The translations under genes were made by a program, and so were the position numbers. The notes under the pieces were generated by a model that was given only the letters and a program-made list of their open reading frames with translations, ran no database searches and was not told the DNA's origin. Shown one piece after another: positions 28,696-39,293 of a stretch of DNA of 64,000 bases (its first letter is position 1; each line of letters begins with the position of its first letter). This stretch comes from JAXLYE01 sp046351595 (GTDB lineage: Bacteria; Myxococcota_A; Polyangia; Palsa-1104; JAEUJZ01): assembly GCA_046351595.1 (NCBI GenBank), contig JAXLYE010000001.1:1860001-1924000 (forward strand), written 5' to 3'.

Positions 28696-30014
28696 TGTGA
28701 TATTCTCTTACGCCGCTCTAGCGCGATTTGACGAGCCTGCTCTACATCTTCCGAGAAGACTCCCGTTGGCCATCCTCGACCGCGAGGCCTCGCCAGTTCA
28801 TCAAAGGGAATGGGGTCAGCAACACTGCGGCCATCCTCTAATTGCCGAATCCAGTAGACGAGCACATCTTCAGGTTTGAGCATCCCTCGCAAAATCTCGA
28901 GTTGGACTCTAAGGAGAAAGTTTTCTGAATGAGTCTCAATCAGCAACCGAGGCCGGCTTGGTTGGCGTGTAATTTCGCAAAAATAGCTAGCAAGCTCTGC
29001 CTGAGCGGCAGCATGCAAGTGCAGTTCGGGCTGTTCAATGCCTATAATAGGAGATTGACCAAGGCGGTTCTTCGCAGCCATTGCTCCCAGTACTAATACA
29101 GGCAGAACTTGTGCCATTCCTTCTCCCGTGTCGAGAATATTGACCTGAAAAGGAGTTGTTCCGAGCGGCGATAAGACTATTGAAAATAAGTCGCCTTGGC
29201 GGCGAACTTCAAGTCGATGGTGAGTGGCGCGTTCATAAAAGCTGGAGACTTGTGCAACTAGGCTGCGGTCGCCTTGATCATCAGCCGCTAATACATCGGC
29301 CGCTCCTTCTCCATCCGGTTGAAGACGTCGCGGAGGAGGGCCATAGGGACATCGTCTTTGCGGCAGCGTTCGTACCGCACCAAGCCAATGCACTTGAGTG
29401 CGCAATGATCGTAGAAGTCGCTGGCACTCAGCAAGCACAGTGGGCATCCAGTTGGGCAGCGCATCGCCTTCCAATGAGACAGGGAAAAGGCCTTCTAGTT
29501 CTAAGTTGGCCGTAGCTTGCTCCCATGGGGTGGCTCCTTCTGGGGAGTATTCAATGTGATAACGATTGAGCGTTGAAATATCACTTTCAGCGGGAGACCA
29601 TCCTGCTAACATTGAATATGAATTCGGCGTGCTAAAGCCGAGCAGATACAATATCATTTGCTCTGATAGGCGTTGATCTTGTGCAGACCGTAGCATTTCG
29701 TTTCGAATTACAAAATTTATACTACTACTACCCAAACGCTCACCTTCCCATCTTAAACCGAAGTGGATATCTGGCTTACTTCCGCATTGACAACGCAGAT
29801 CTGAAAAGGTCGCGCCTCGTGCGGCCATCGAGCGAAGGGCAAGAGGAGCTGCGTTCATTGGGTCGACGGATGCCGCTATAAGAGGTAAAGTGCGCATCAG
29901 AGCGCTTTTACCAACGCTGTTATATCCGAAAAGCAGAGTGAGCGGGCGCAACTCGATTTCGACCGGATCAAAGAACGAGCGGTAGTTGTCTACAGAGAAT
30001 GCTGTGAGAGTCAT
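28692..30014 (-). CDS. AAA/SMC-like ATPase (AAA_15, DUF3696-like C-terminus)
   Basis: First gene of the operon (440 aa from this ATG; a GTG three codons upstream is the alternative). It is an ABC/SMC-like ATPase: Walker A FGYNSVGKSALMRTLPL near residues 30-46, the Walker B and D-loop region IIGIEQPELHLHAAAQAEL near 331-349, and the switch His in LLIETHSENFLLRVQ. The end (RGRGWPTGVFSEDVEQA) resembles DUF3696. Such ATPases sense or bind DNA/phage structures and license a partner nuclease in Septu, Gabija, AbiEii-like and retron-associated systems. It has no close analogue in the core genome here and is A/T-rich. Confidence 0.85.
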   Translation of the reverse strand: MTLTAFSVDNYRSFFDPVEIELRPLTLLFGYNSVGKSALMRTLPLIAASVDPMNAAPLALRSMAARGATFSDLRCQCGSKPDIHFGLRWEGERLGSSSINFVIRNEMLRSAQDQRLSEQMILYLLGFSTPNSYSMLAGWSPAESDISTLNRYHIEYSPEGATPWEQATANLELEGLFPVSLEGDALPNWMPTVLAECQRLLRSLRTQVHWLGAVRTLPQRRCPYGPPPRRLQPDGEGAADVLAADDQGDRSLVAQVSSFYERATHHRLEVRRQGDLFSIVLSPLGTTPFQVNILDTGEGMAQVLPVLVLGAMAAKNRLGQSPIIGIEQPELHLHAAAQAELASYFCEITRQPSRPRLLIETHSENFLLRVQLEILRGMLKPEDVLVYWIRQLEDGRSVADPIPFDELARPRGRGWPTGVFSEDVEQARQIALERRKRISQ

Positions 30015-30189
30015 GGGCTGCACTCTATCATGAAACCGCCTGGCATCCAGGAAGTTGGTGATGGCTCCTCGGCTCTGCTCCCTGTCATAACTGCCCGGCT
30101 TGATATGATGCCTCGGTGGATGAGTCAGGAAGGCGGCGGTGAGGGACCGGCGACCGCGGTTCCTAAAAAATGCTCATCCCGTCGGCGAG

Positions 30190-30387
30190 TCACGTCTGTT
30201 TGAGCTGAGCAAGCTGCGCTTTCATCCGCACCACCTTCTCCCGAATCGCCTCCCGGATCAGGTCCGAGCGGCTCAGCTTCATCGGCGCGAGCAGCTTGTT
30301 GAACTCCTCGATCAGCGTCTGGATCTCCTGCGCTTCGTGCTCGTCCAGCTCGAGCGCGATGCGGACCAGGCGTCGCGGCGCGGCCAT
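30190..30387 (-). CDS. small ribbon-helix-helix protein (65 aa)
   Basis: A compact RHH protein: strand LVRIALELD, helix EAQEIQTLIEEFNKLLAPM, then KLSRSDLIREAIREKVVRMKAQLAQLKQ. It resembles antitoxin- or CopG-type repressors. The ATG was chosen because GGGGAGGAG lies immediately before it; a longer frame upstream is probably not coding. It lies just upstream, on the same strand, of the three-gene ATPase operon (175 bases away), so it may be its regulator. Paired TGTGCA motifs upstream of it are candidate binding sites. Confidence 0.75.
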   Translation of the reverse strand: MAAPRRLVRIALELDEHEAQEIQTLIEEFNKLLAPMKLSRSDLIREAIREKVVRMKAQLAQLKQT

Positions 30388-31152
30388 CGGCTCCTCCCCA
30401 GGAAGTGTCCCCTCTGCTGTTCCGCTCGGAGCGGCTCCGTCCAGTGTAGGCGCGTGGTCACTCGGGCTCAAGCGTGTGCAGAGATGTGCAGGAGCCCATG
30501 CACCAGCCGGCTCTGTGGGACTGCGCGGCTTCCGATGGGTTGGCCGCGCGGCGCCGACGTGCGCAGCCCTGCCCATGGCTGTGCATTGATGTGCAGAGCA
30601 ACCCTTCCATGAGAGCTCTGCTGCCCAATCCCGCTTCAGAGCCTGATTACGGAGCGGCCACGTGAACTTGACGATTATGCCGCTGCCAGGCAGGGAGCAG
30701 CACAAGTCGGACCGATTCTCGGCCCTTGTGGAAGGAATCAGTCGTCGCTCCAAGCCTCGCAAAAGGCCGCTTCAAGTCCAGGCCGGGTCGATATCCTCAC
30801 CTGCAGCCCGCTGTAAGGTCGCCGCGTGGCATTACGCGTAAACATTCGCTAAAGGCTCAAGCACTGAAGATTACAAAGGAATATTTATATACTTTGGGGC
30901 CCAGAAGATCGGCCTCCGTTGAGCAGACCGATGCTGCACGAAGCCTTAATCCAGAAGAGATTGAACAGGTTCTGTTTACGGCATTTGGGCAGAACTTATG
31001 GGGTTGTTTTCCAACCGGCTGAAGAGAGGACGTTTTTGAGGCGGTCGAGACGGGCTGGCTGCGCTAAATGAGCCCGGCTTGGAACGGCTCGGCGTGACGC
31101 CGCTCACTTGAACGCCACGGCTCTCGTCAATGTCCTCGGTGAGCGCTCCGAA
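30388..31152. other. 765-base gap without a convincing gene
   Basis: The first 210 bases hold the paired TGTGCA motifs. The rest is of mixed base composition, with an A/T-rich patch near 30880-30900 (GGAATATTTATATACTTTGG). A 98-codon frame on the plus strand (30726-31022) lacks a ribosome binding site and family features. A short GGTTG/CAACC hairpin lies near 31000. I saw no tRNA-like fold. Confidence 0.35.
30475..30595. promoter_or_regulatory. paired TGTGCA direct repeats, candidate operator
   Basis: TGTGCA-N4-TGTGCA occurs twice, at 30475-30490 and 30580-30595. The two copies of the hexamer start 10 bases apart, one helical turn, the spacing used by ribbon-helix-helix tetramers. They lie upstream of the RHH gene that starts at 30387. 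Confidence 0.5.
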
Positions 31153-31398
31153 TTAGGCCGGGATGATCGCCTTCGACGGCCTCAGCTTCACGCCTGGCTC
31201 ATCGCCGTTGCTGAACTCGATGCCGCGCCGCTCGAGGGCCTCCTGAATGCGCTGCAGGCTCTCGGGACGAGGCAGCCGCTTGCCGGTCTCGAAGTCCTTG
31301 ATCGTCGACTCGCCGACGCCGGCGGCCTCGGCAAGGTCCTTCTGCGACATCTTCAGCATGCCCCGCGCGCCTGCGACATGAGCTGCGACAAGCTTCAT
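31153..31398 (-). CDS. XRE-family helix-turn-helix regulator
   Basis: An 81-aa protein consisting of one XRE/Cro-type domain: ARGMLKMSQKDLAEAAGVGESTIKDFETGKRLPRPESLQRIQEALERRGIEF, with a typical C-terminal tail ending AIIPA. The start at 31398 follows GGAG with a 9-base spacing; an earlier in-frame ATG at 31434 would add 12 residues. It is divergent from the gene at 31553, and the space between them has a perfect palindrome that is the obvious candidate for its binding site. Confidence 0.85.
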   Translation of the reverse strand: MKLVAAHVAGARGMLKMSQKDLAEAAGVGESTIKDFETGKRLPRPESLQRIQEALERRGIEFSNGDEPGVKLRPSKAIIPA

Positions 31399-31428
31399 TT
31401 TTGTTGACTCCGCGCAAAATTCAGTGCT

Positions 31429-31449
31429 AGTCATCCATTTCGGATGACT
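31429..31449. promoter_or_regulatory. palindromic operator candidate
   Basis: AGTCATCC-ATTTC-GGATGACT is a perfect 8-bp inverted repeat with a 5-base centre, located 31 bases upstream of the XRE gene start, in the position of a -35/-10 region. It is a candidate operator of the XRE protein. Confidence 0.55.
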
Positions 31450-31552
31450 TAGCCGGCGCTGCTGTTGAGCAGTCGCCGAATGGCCGCAGACGTTGCCACG
31501 TGCTCGACGGGAAGTCGAGTGGCCGGGTGAGGTCTGCGCTCTTGGAGGGACC

Positions 31553-31816
31553 ATGCTGCCCGCCTGTCCGAAGCCGTGTAGCCAGCTAATCTTTGTCGAC
31601 GGTGCTAGCGCTGAGCTGAGTCTTGCTGTCGTCGGTGACTCTCCATCAAAGCTCCGAAGAGCCATCCGGCAGCATCGGCGCTTGGCGGACAGGGCGGCTC
31701 TGGCGCTCGAGGCGGTTGAGTCAGATGAAGCGCAGGCTCGCTGCAGAGAGCTCCTCGAGTTCCACAGCCGACGCGCCGTCGAACTGAGCGCGCGCCTCGT
31801 CGGAGCGGTGCGCTGA
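31553..31816 (+). CDS. small protein of unknown function, coupled to the HTH gene
   Basis: I do not recognise this 87-aa protein. It starts at an ATG preceded by GGAGGGA and ends with a stop overlapping the next start by one base (TGATG), good evidence that it is real. The second half is Leu/Ala/Arg/Glu-rich and probably helical (ADRAALALEAVESDEAQARCRELLE). It would be made together with the multi-HTH regulator downstream. Confidence 0.6.
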   Translation: MLPACPKPCSQLIFVDGASAELSLAVVGDSPSKLRRAIRQHRRLADRAALALEAVESDEAQARCRELLEFHSRRAVELSARLVGAVR

Positions 31817-32757
31817 TGGCCTCGACGGTCCTACAGCGGACGGCTCAGCGGGTCCGCGACGCTCGGCAGAGGCGGTCCATGTCGACGCTCGCGCTCGCCG
31901 AGCAAGCCGGAGTCCCGCGCCGCGTGGTCTCTCGGATCGAGAGTGCCGCGCCCGTGCCGCTTGAGCCGCTTGAAGCGGTCTGTCGCGTGCTGGGCCTTGA
32001 ACCGCCGACGCCTCAGCCCTCGGCGGAGCCCAGCGGCTCGACGGTCTATGAGCAGTTCGGTCAGCTCGTAAGAGACCGGCGCGCGGCGGCTCATCTGTCG
32101 CGCCGAGCTCTGGCCCGTCGGGTCCGGCTCTCGGAGGCCACCATCAAGCTGCTCGAGACCGCCCGCTATCGGCCAAGCCGCGCAACCTGCATCCGGCTGC
32201 TGCGAGTCGCTGAGTTGGGTCTGTGCTGGGAGGACATGGCAGCGCTCAAGCTCGGCGACCCTCCGTCGGCGCTGGAGGCCGTGCCGGCGGTCGCCGCGGA
32301 TGCGCCGAGCCAGAGCGCTGACGAGGAAGCTGACGGCGCTAGAGAGGTCGCGCGGACGGCCGGGGCGCAGCCTCAAGAGCGCCCCGCGGCTGCGCCCGTG
32401 CGAGGTCCGCAGCCCTCGTTGACGCCGCCGGGGGACACAAGCTGCAGCGTCCAAGGGTCTGCTTCGGACTGGCTGGCGGAGCTGCGAAAGCTGGGCACGG
32501 CGCTCTCTCGAGCCGCGAGGCATGCCACCGAGCGAGTCTTGAGCCTGATGGTCGCGCTCAGCCCGCGGGATGGCGCCGCCGCTTCCGACGAGGTCACGAT
32601 CCCCATCGGCACCAACTTGGCCGATGCACAGCGCGCGCTGGTGCTCCGTTCCCTCGCGGCCTGCCGCGGGGACCGAAGCAAAGCGGCTGCCATGCTGGGG
32701 ATCTCGCGCCGCGCGCTCTACTACAAGCTCAAGGCTTATGCCGCGGGCGAGCATTGA
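31816..32757 (+). CDS. regulator with two XRE domains and a C-terminal Fis-type HTH
   Basis: A 313-aa protein carrying three helix-turn-helix units: an XRE domain at residues about 8-60 (MSTLALAEQAGVPRRVVSRIE), a second XRE domain at 75-130 (HLSRRALARRVRLSEATIKLLE), and a Fis-type helix-turn-helix at the C-terminus (GDRSKAAAMLGISRRALYYKLKAY) like those at the end of sigma-54 activators. A long Pro/Ala-rich linker joins them. No ATPase domain is present. Such a triple-DNA-binding architecture is unusual. Confidence 0.8.
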   Translation: MASTVLQRTAQRVRDARQRRSMSTLALAEQAGVPRRVVSRIESAAPVPLEPLEAVCRVLGLEPPTPQPSAEPSGSTVYEQFGQLVRDRRAAAHLSRRALARRVRLSEATIKLLETARYRPSRATCIRLLRVAELGLCWEDMAALKLGDPPSALEAVPAVAADAPSQSADEEADGAREVARTAGAQPQERPAAAPVRGPQPSLTPPGDTSCSVQGSASDWLAELRKLGTALSRAARHATERVLSLMVALSPRDGAAASDEVTIPIGTNLADAQRALVLRSLAACRGDRSKAAAMLGISRRALYYKLKAYAAGEH

Positions 32758-33221
32758 GGCTTTGTAACCGCGTTCGAGACGCGCGCGCATTGGCGGTTAG
32801 AGATCCTGGCTCGGCGGGCTGCCCGTCTGCGGCGTGGTCGGTGGCAGTCAGCGGGCGCGCACCTCCTCCCTGCGCACCTCACGGCGCAGGCAAGGTGAGC
32901 AACCCTACGCAAAGCCGCCGATCGGCTAGATGCCAACAGTCACTACAACACTGCCACCGACGGGAAATATTTTATGCTTGAAGGGAGCCTCCCCGCTCCC
33001 CCGCGTCGAGCCAAGCTCGACGAGCCTCCCCCTCGCCGCGCGCTTCCCGCGTGGGGCTGCGCACGGGACGAAGTCCGGTGCCCCGTGCCTTGTGCCCTGT
33101 GCCCCGTCTACGAGTAACGTCGGGGCGCAGCGCCCAGGGCTCGCTGCGCGGCGGGCCGCATCGGCGGCGGCCGGGCGCGGATCAGCGCGGCCCGGGCGCC
33201 TTGGGCGCCGCCCCGCAGCGA
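32758..33221. other. 464-base gap between convergent genes
   Basis: This gap lies at the 3' ends of the HTH gene and RNase R. It holds several short G/C inverted repeats (for example GGGCGCC-TT-GGCGCC near 33195), a run of GTGCC(C/T) repeats near 33080-33105, and one A/T-rich patch near 32970. No gene or clear T-run terminator was found. Confidence 0.35.
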
Positions 33222-35906
<2,685 letters not shown>

Positions 35907-36369
35907 GGATCTCTCCAGCGGGTCGCGCGTTCAGGGGGGCTGTGAGGGCTGCAGGTTCGGTTCAACTTCAGCGGGCGGGCGGGCGAGCGAGCGGCGGCCT
36001 GGGCTGCGAACCGCGAGATGGTATCGGAGCCTCGCGCCGGCGCAAGCCATGTGCGGCGGATCTCGGCGCCGGCCCGCAAAAACAGGTCCGAACTTGCCTG
36101 GAATGGATCACAGCTTAGATTTGTTGACAACGCGACTAGAAGACGTTCTTGGCGCTGGGCCGACCTGAAAGGGTGAGCCGCGGCGCTTCGCGGAGCCGAC
36201 ACGCAGGTGCACGGCATCGAAAAGGTGCCGAAAGCCGGAAGGGAAGAAACAGGACGGCGCAGCCGTCAGAAGCTGCGCGGCCTGCGGGCGGTGGCGGATG
36301 GAAACCAGCGGCATCCGTGTCTCTGAACGACCTTTTGCTGGGCGGTCACACGCCCTTTAGGAACGCCAC
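35907..36369. other. leader region upstream of the rpoD-like gene
   Basis: Transcription of both RNase R (minus) and the sigma factor (plus) should start here. TTGACA occurs at 36124-36129 but without a good -10 partner. The last 200 bases can form several short hairpins: CGGCATC/GGTGCCG with a GAAAA loop (about 36207-36225), GCGCAGC/GCTGCGC (about 36258-36279), and CGGATG/CATCCG (about 36296-36318). I could not match them to a known riboswitch. Confidence 0.4.
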
Positions 36370-37983
36370 ATGAACCGGTACAACGACTCCCTGGCTCGAA
36401 ACGAATACGAAGAAGCCGAGGCTCCCGAGATGGAAGCCTCTGAGCCCGAGTCTCCCGAGGTGAGCGAGCCGGAAGAGGCGGGGCAGGCCAATGACCCCGT
36501 CCGGCTCTACCTCAAGAAGCTCGGCGCGGTTCCCCTGCTCACCCGCGAGGGTGAGGTCGCGGTGGGCAAGCGTATGGCCGAGGGCAAGCGCCGGGTCCTG
36601 GTCGGCGTGCTCTCGTGCCCGCCCGCGGTGACGCGGCTGACGGGGCTGCGCGAGCAGCTCCTCACGGGCAAGGTGCGCGTGAAGGACGTGGTTTCGGATC
36701 TCGACCTGGAAGAGTCCGAGGACGAGGCCACCGACGAGGCCCAGCACGTCCAGCGGGTCGTCGACGGGCTGGACAAGCTGCGCCAGCAGCAGACCGAGAT
36801 CCTGACGCTTGTGCGCCAGCTCAAGGCGCGCAAGTCGCTGACCGAGCAGGAGCGCCAGCTCGGGGCCGCCGACGTGCAGAAGAAGCGCAGCGCGCTCGTC
36901 GAGGGCGTGCAGGGCCTGCGCGTGCACCCCAAGCAGATCGAGGAGCTGGCCGCGCTGGTCAAGAGCCTGTCGCGCCGCGCCAGCGACGCCCAGCGCAAGC
37001 TGCGCGCCGCCGAGGAGCGGGCCGGCATGCCGTTCGATGGCATGCAGCGCACGCTCGCCGACCTGCAGCGCTCCGACGGGCAGAAGCGCTCGGTGCTGCG
37101 CAAGCTGGGCCTGCGTGAGGAGGAGCTGCGCGCGCTCATCGACACCGCGCAGCAGGCCCAGGCCGAGCTCGCGCGCGTCCAGCGCGAGGCGCACATGGAG
37201 CCGCTGGCGCTCACCCAGCTCGGTCAGGAGATCGAGGCCGGCGAGCGCCTGGCGGGCAAGGCGCGGCGCGAGCTCCTGGAGGCCAACCTGCGCCTCGTGG
37301 TGTCGATCGCGAAGAAGTACACCAACCACGGCATGCAGTTCCTCGACCTGATCCAGGAGGGGAACCTCGGCCTGATGCGCGCGGTCGACAAGTTCGAGTA
37401 CCAGCGCGGCTACAAGTTCTCGACGTACGCGACGTGGTGGATCCGGCAGGCGATCACGCGCGGCATCTTCGATCAGTCGCGCACCATCCGCATCCCGGTG
37501 CACGTGTTCGAGACGGCGCGCAAGCTGTTCCGCATCTCGCACGAGATGTCGCGGCAGCTCGGTCGCGAGCCCACCGCCGAGGAGCTGGCGGCGCAGAGCG
37601 GCGTGCCGCTGCTCAAGGTCCGGCACGTCCTCAAGGTCGCGTCGAAGGAGCCGCTGTCGCTGGAGACCCCGAGCGCGGTGCGTGAGGGCACCAGCATCGG
37701 CGACCTCATCGAGGACGCGAGCATCAAGTCTCCGTCGGAGAGCCTGATGGACGCGTCGCTGGTGCAGCAGACCCGCTCGGTGCTCAAGACGCTGTCGGCG
37801 CGCGAGCGCAAGATCCTGCGGCTGCGCTACGGCATCGAGCAGGAGTCGGATCGCACCCTCGAGGAGATCGGCCAGAGCTTCGGCCTGTCGCGCGAGCGCA
37901 TCCGGCAGCTCGAGGTGCAGGCGCTGCGCAAGCTGCGCTACTCGGCGCAGTCCAAGCACCTGCGCTCGTTCGTCGAGCCGTAG
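36370..37983 (+). CDS. rpoD: RNA polymerase sigma factor, RpoD/sigma-70 family
   Basis: A 537-aa primary-type sigma factor. Region 1.2 is NDPVRLYLKKLGAVPLLTREGE (about residues 42-63), the non-conserved region is about 180 residues, region 2 reads LLEANLRLVVSIAKKYTNHG through TYATWWIRQAITRGIFDQSRT, region 3 contains GREPTAEELAAQSGVP and region 4.2 SRERIRQLEVQALRKLR. Acidic region 1.1 is largely missing; only about 40 residues precede region 1.2, so DNA binding may be less restrained than in a full-length RpoD. Its gene ends at a strong terminator. Confidence 0.85.
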   Translation: MNRYNDSLARNEYEEAEAPEMEASEPESPEVSEPEEAGQANDPVRLYLKKLGAVPLLTREGEVAVGKRMAEGKRRVLVGVLSCPPAVTRLTGLREQLLTGKVRVKDVVSDLDLEESEDEATDEAQHVQRVVDGLDKLRQQQTEILTLVRQLKARKSLTEQERQLGAADVQKKRSALVEGVQGLRVHPKQIEELAALVKSLSRRASDAQRKLRAAEERAGMPFDGMQRTLADLQRSDGQKRSVLRKLGLREEELRALIDTAQQAQAELARVQREAHMEPLALTQLGQEIEAGERLAGKARRELLEANLRLVVSIAKKYTNHGMQFLDLIQEGNLGLMRAVDKFEYQRGYKFSTYATWWIRQAITRGIFDQSRTIRIPVHVFETARKLFRISHEMSRQLGREPTAEELAAQSGVPLLKVRHVLKVASKEPLSLETPSAVREGTSIGDLIEDASIKSPSESLMDASLVQQTRSVLKTLSARERKILRLRYGIEQESDRTLEEIGQSFGLSRERIRQLEVQALRKLRYSAQSKHLRSFVEP

Positions 37984-38037
37984 CCCGCTCCCGCTCGACG
38001 AAGGCCGCTCCGGCGGTCCCTCCGTGAGACTCTCCCA

Positions 38038-38063
38038 GGCCGCGCCCTCGCGCGGCCTTTTTT
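38038..38063 (+). terminator. rho-independent terminator of the sigma factor gene
   Basis: GGCCGCG and CGCGGCC form a perfect 7-bp stem with a 6-nt loop, followed directly by six T residues. It lies 55 bases after the sigma-factor stop and 17 bases before the 3' end of the convergent gene. Confidence 0.9.
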
Positions 38064-38079
38064 CTGCCCGTAGCCCGGC

Positions 38080-38562
38080 TCAGTCGCACAGCCAGCGCAG
38101 CCAGCCCGGCAGGCGCTCACGCAAGAACCCGTCGAGCCCGAGCACCCGCCCCGCGCCGGCCCACGCCAGCGAGCCCAGCGCCGCCCCGAGCAGCAGCAGC
38201 GGCCCGTCGGACAGCGCCTCGCCCGCGACCAGCCGCAGGAACACGATGCCCAAAAGCGGCACCAGCGCCATCACGCGGCTGAACAGGCCGAGCACGAGCG
38301 CCGCTCCGGTGAGAAGCTCGGCGACGCAGACGAGGCGGCTGTACGCCTGGCCGTGCGCCGCGACGTGACCGAGCAGCGGCGCGAGCGCCGAGAGGCCGCG
38401 GCCGGCGATGCGCCACGACGCGGCGTGCGTGCCGAGCTGGGGCTGCGTCAGCCAGCCCGCGGCGGTGTGGCCGAGTCCGAGGAGCAAAAGCTCGTAGCCG
38501 GCAGCGAGCCGGAGCGGCAGCAGGGCCAGGGTCGGTGAGCGCTCGCTAAAGGGCGACGACAT
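38080..38562 (-). CDS. DoxX-family membrane protein
   Basis: A 160-aa integral membrane protein with about four hydrophobic segments in DoxX order: LALLPLRLAAGYELLLLGLGH (helix 1), YSRLVCVAELLTGAALVLGLF, VMALVPLLGIVFLRLV and GPLLLLGAALGSLAWAGAG, ending in a short basic tail. The ATG at 38562 follows GGAGCCCTC. The family is linked to respiratory or redox membrane functions, but the substrate is unknown. It is transcribed toward the sigma-factor terminator and is probably monocistronic. Confidence 0.8.
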   Translation of the reverse strand: MSSPFSERSPTLALLPLRLAAGYELLLLGLGHTAAGWLTQPQLGTHAASWRIAGRGLSALAPLLGHVAAHGQAYSRLVCVAELLTGAALVLGLFSRVMALVPLLGIVFLRLVAGEALSDGPLLLLGAALGSLAWAGAGRVLGLDGFLRERLPGWLRWLCD

Positions 38563-38732
38563 GAGGGCTCCTTCGTGTGGCGGGCCCGCCAGCATATATC
38601 GAGAACCGCGCGGCCGCGGCACCTCGCACAGAGTGCTTGCCCGCTCGGGCGGACCTCTGCTGTACTGCTCGGCCCGGACCGCACCCACTTTTCCAATCGA
38701 GTCTTGGCGAGTCTTTTCGAGGGAGACGCTCA

Positions 38733-39188
38733 ATGAACGCCCGCCGCATGTTCCTTGCCCAGGCCGCCGCCGGCCTTGTCCTGCTTGGCGCCACCGCGAC
38801 CGCCCGCGCCGACGAGGTGATCTACGCCGCCAAGCCCTACGAGAGCCACGGCGTGCAGCTGAACGTCGCGCGGATCTTCCACAAGGGCGACAAGGTCTGG
38901 TTCCGGCTGATGGTCGTGAACGGCACCGGCAAGGTGCTGACCATCGACAAGAACCAGGTCCAGTGCCGGCTGCCCGACGACACGGTCGTCATGCGGGCGA
39001 TGGGCGTGTTCGGCAAGTACGCCAAGCCGAGCAGCATCGGCCCCGGCCTGTCGTCGGAGTTCAACGTCGAGTGCCAGGTCGGCCCGGTGCCGGTGCCGGT
39101 CGCGCTGGTCCTCAAGCAGGGCTTCATCGTCGACGGCAAGTCGCTGCCGCTCGCCGACTACCGGGCGAACGCCGCCGGCGTGCGGTAG
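38733..39188 (+). CDS. exported protein of unknown function
   Basis: A 151-aa protein with a good Sec signal (MNARRMFLAQAAAGLVLLGA, cleavage near ARA-DE), then a beta-rich domain (VQLNVARIFHKGDKVWFRLMVVNGTGKVLTIDKNQVQCRL). Two Cys near residues 87 and 115 could form a disulphide. The ATG is preceded by GAGGGAGA. The fold looks like a small immunoglobulin-like domain, but I cannot name a family. It is 105 bases upstream of the SDR gene, so co-transcription is possible. Confidence 0.7.
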   Translation: MNARRMFLAQAAAGLVLLGATATARADEVIYAAKPYESHGVQLNVARIFHKGDKVWFRLMVVNGTGKVLTIDKNQVQCRLPDDTVVMRAMGVFGKYAKPSSIGPGLSSEFNVECQVGPVPVPVALVLKQGFIVDGKSLPLADYRANAAGVR

Positions 39189-39293
39189 GGCCAGCCCCCG
39201 CGTCGGCCCCGCAGCGCCCCTGCAGCGCAGCGAGCGGGCGCGCCGCCCTGCGGCCCCTTCCGCGCCGGGCGGCTCGCGTGGTATGTCCGCGCC

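Noticed and set aside
30726..31022. A 98-codon plus-strand frame
   Set aside because: No ribosome binding site, no family features, unusual composition.
36150..36369. Possible riboswitch upstream of the sigma gene
   Set aside because: Short hairpins are present but I could not match the conserved core of c-di-GMP, cobalamin or guanidine classes.
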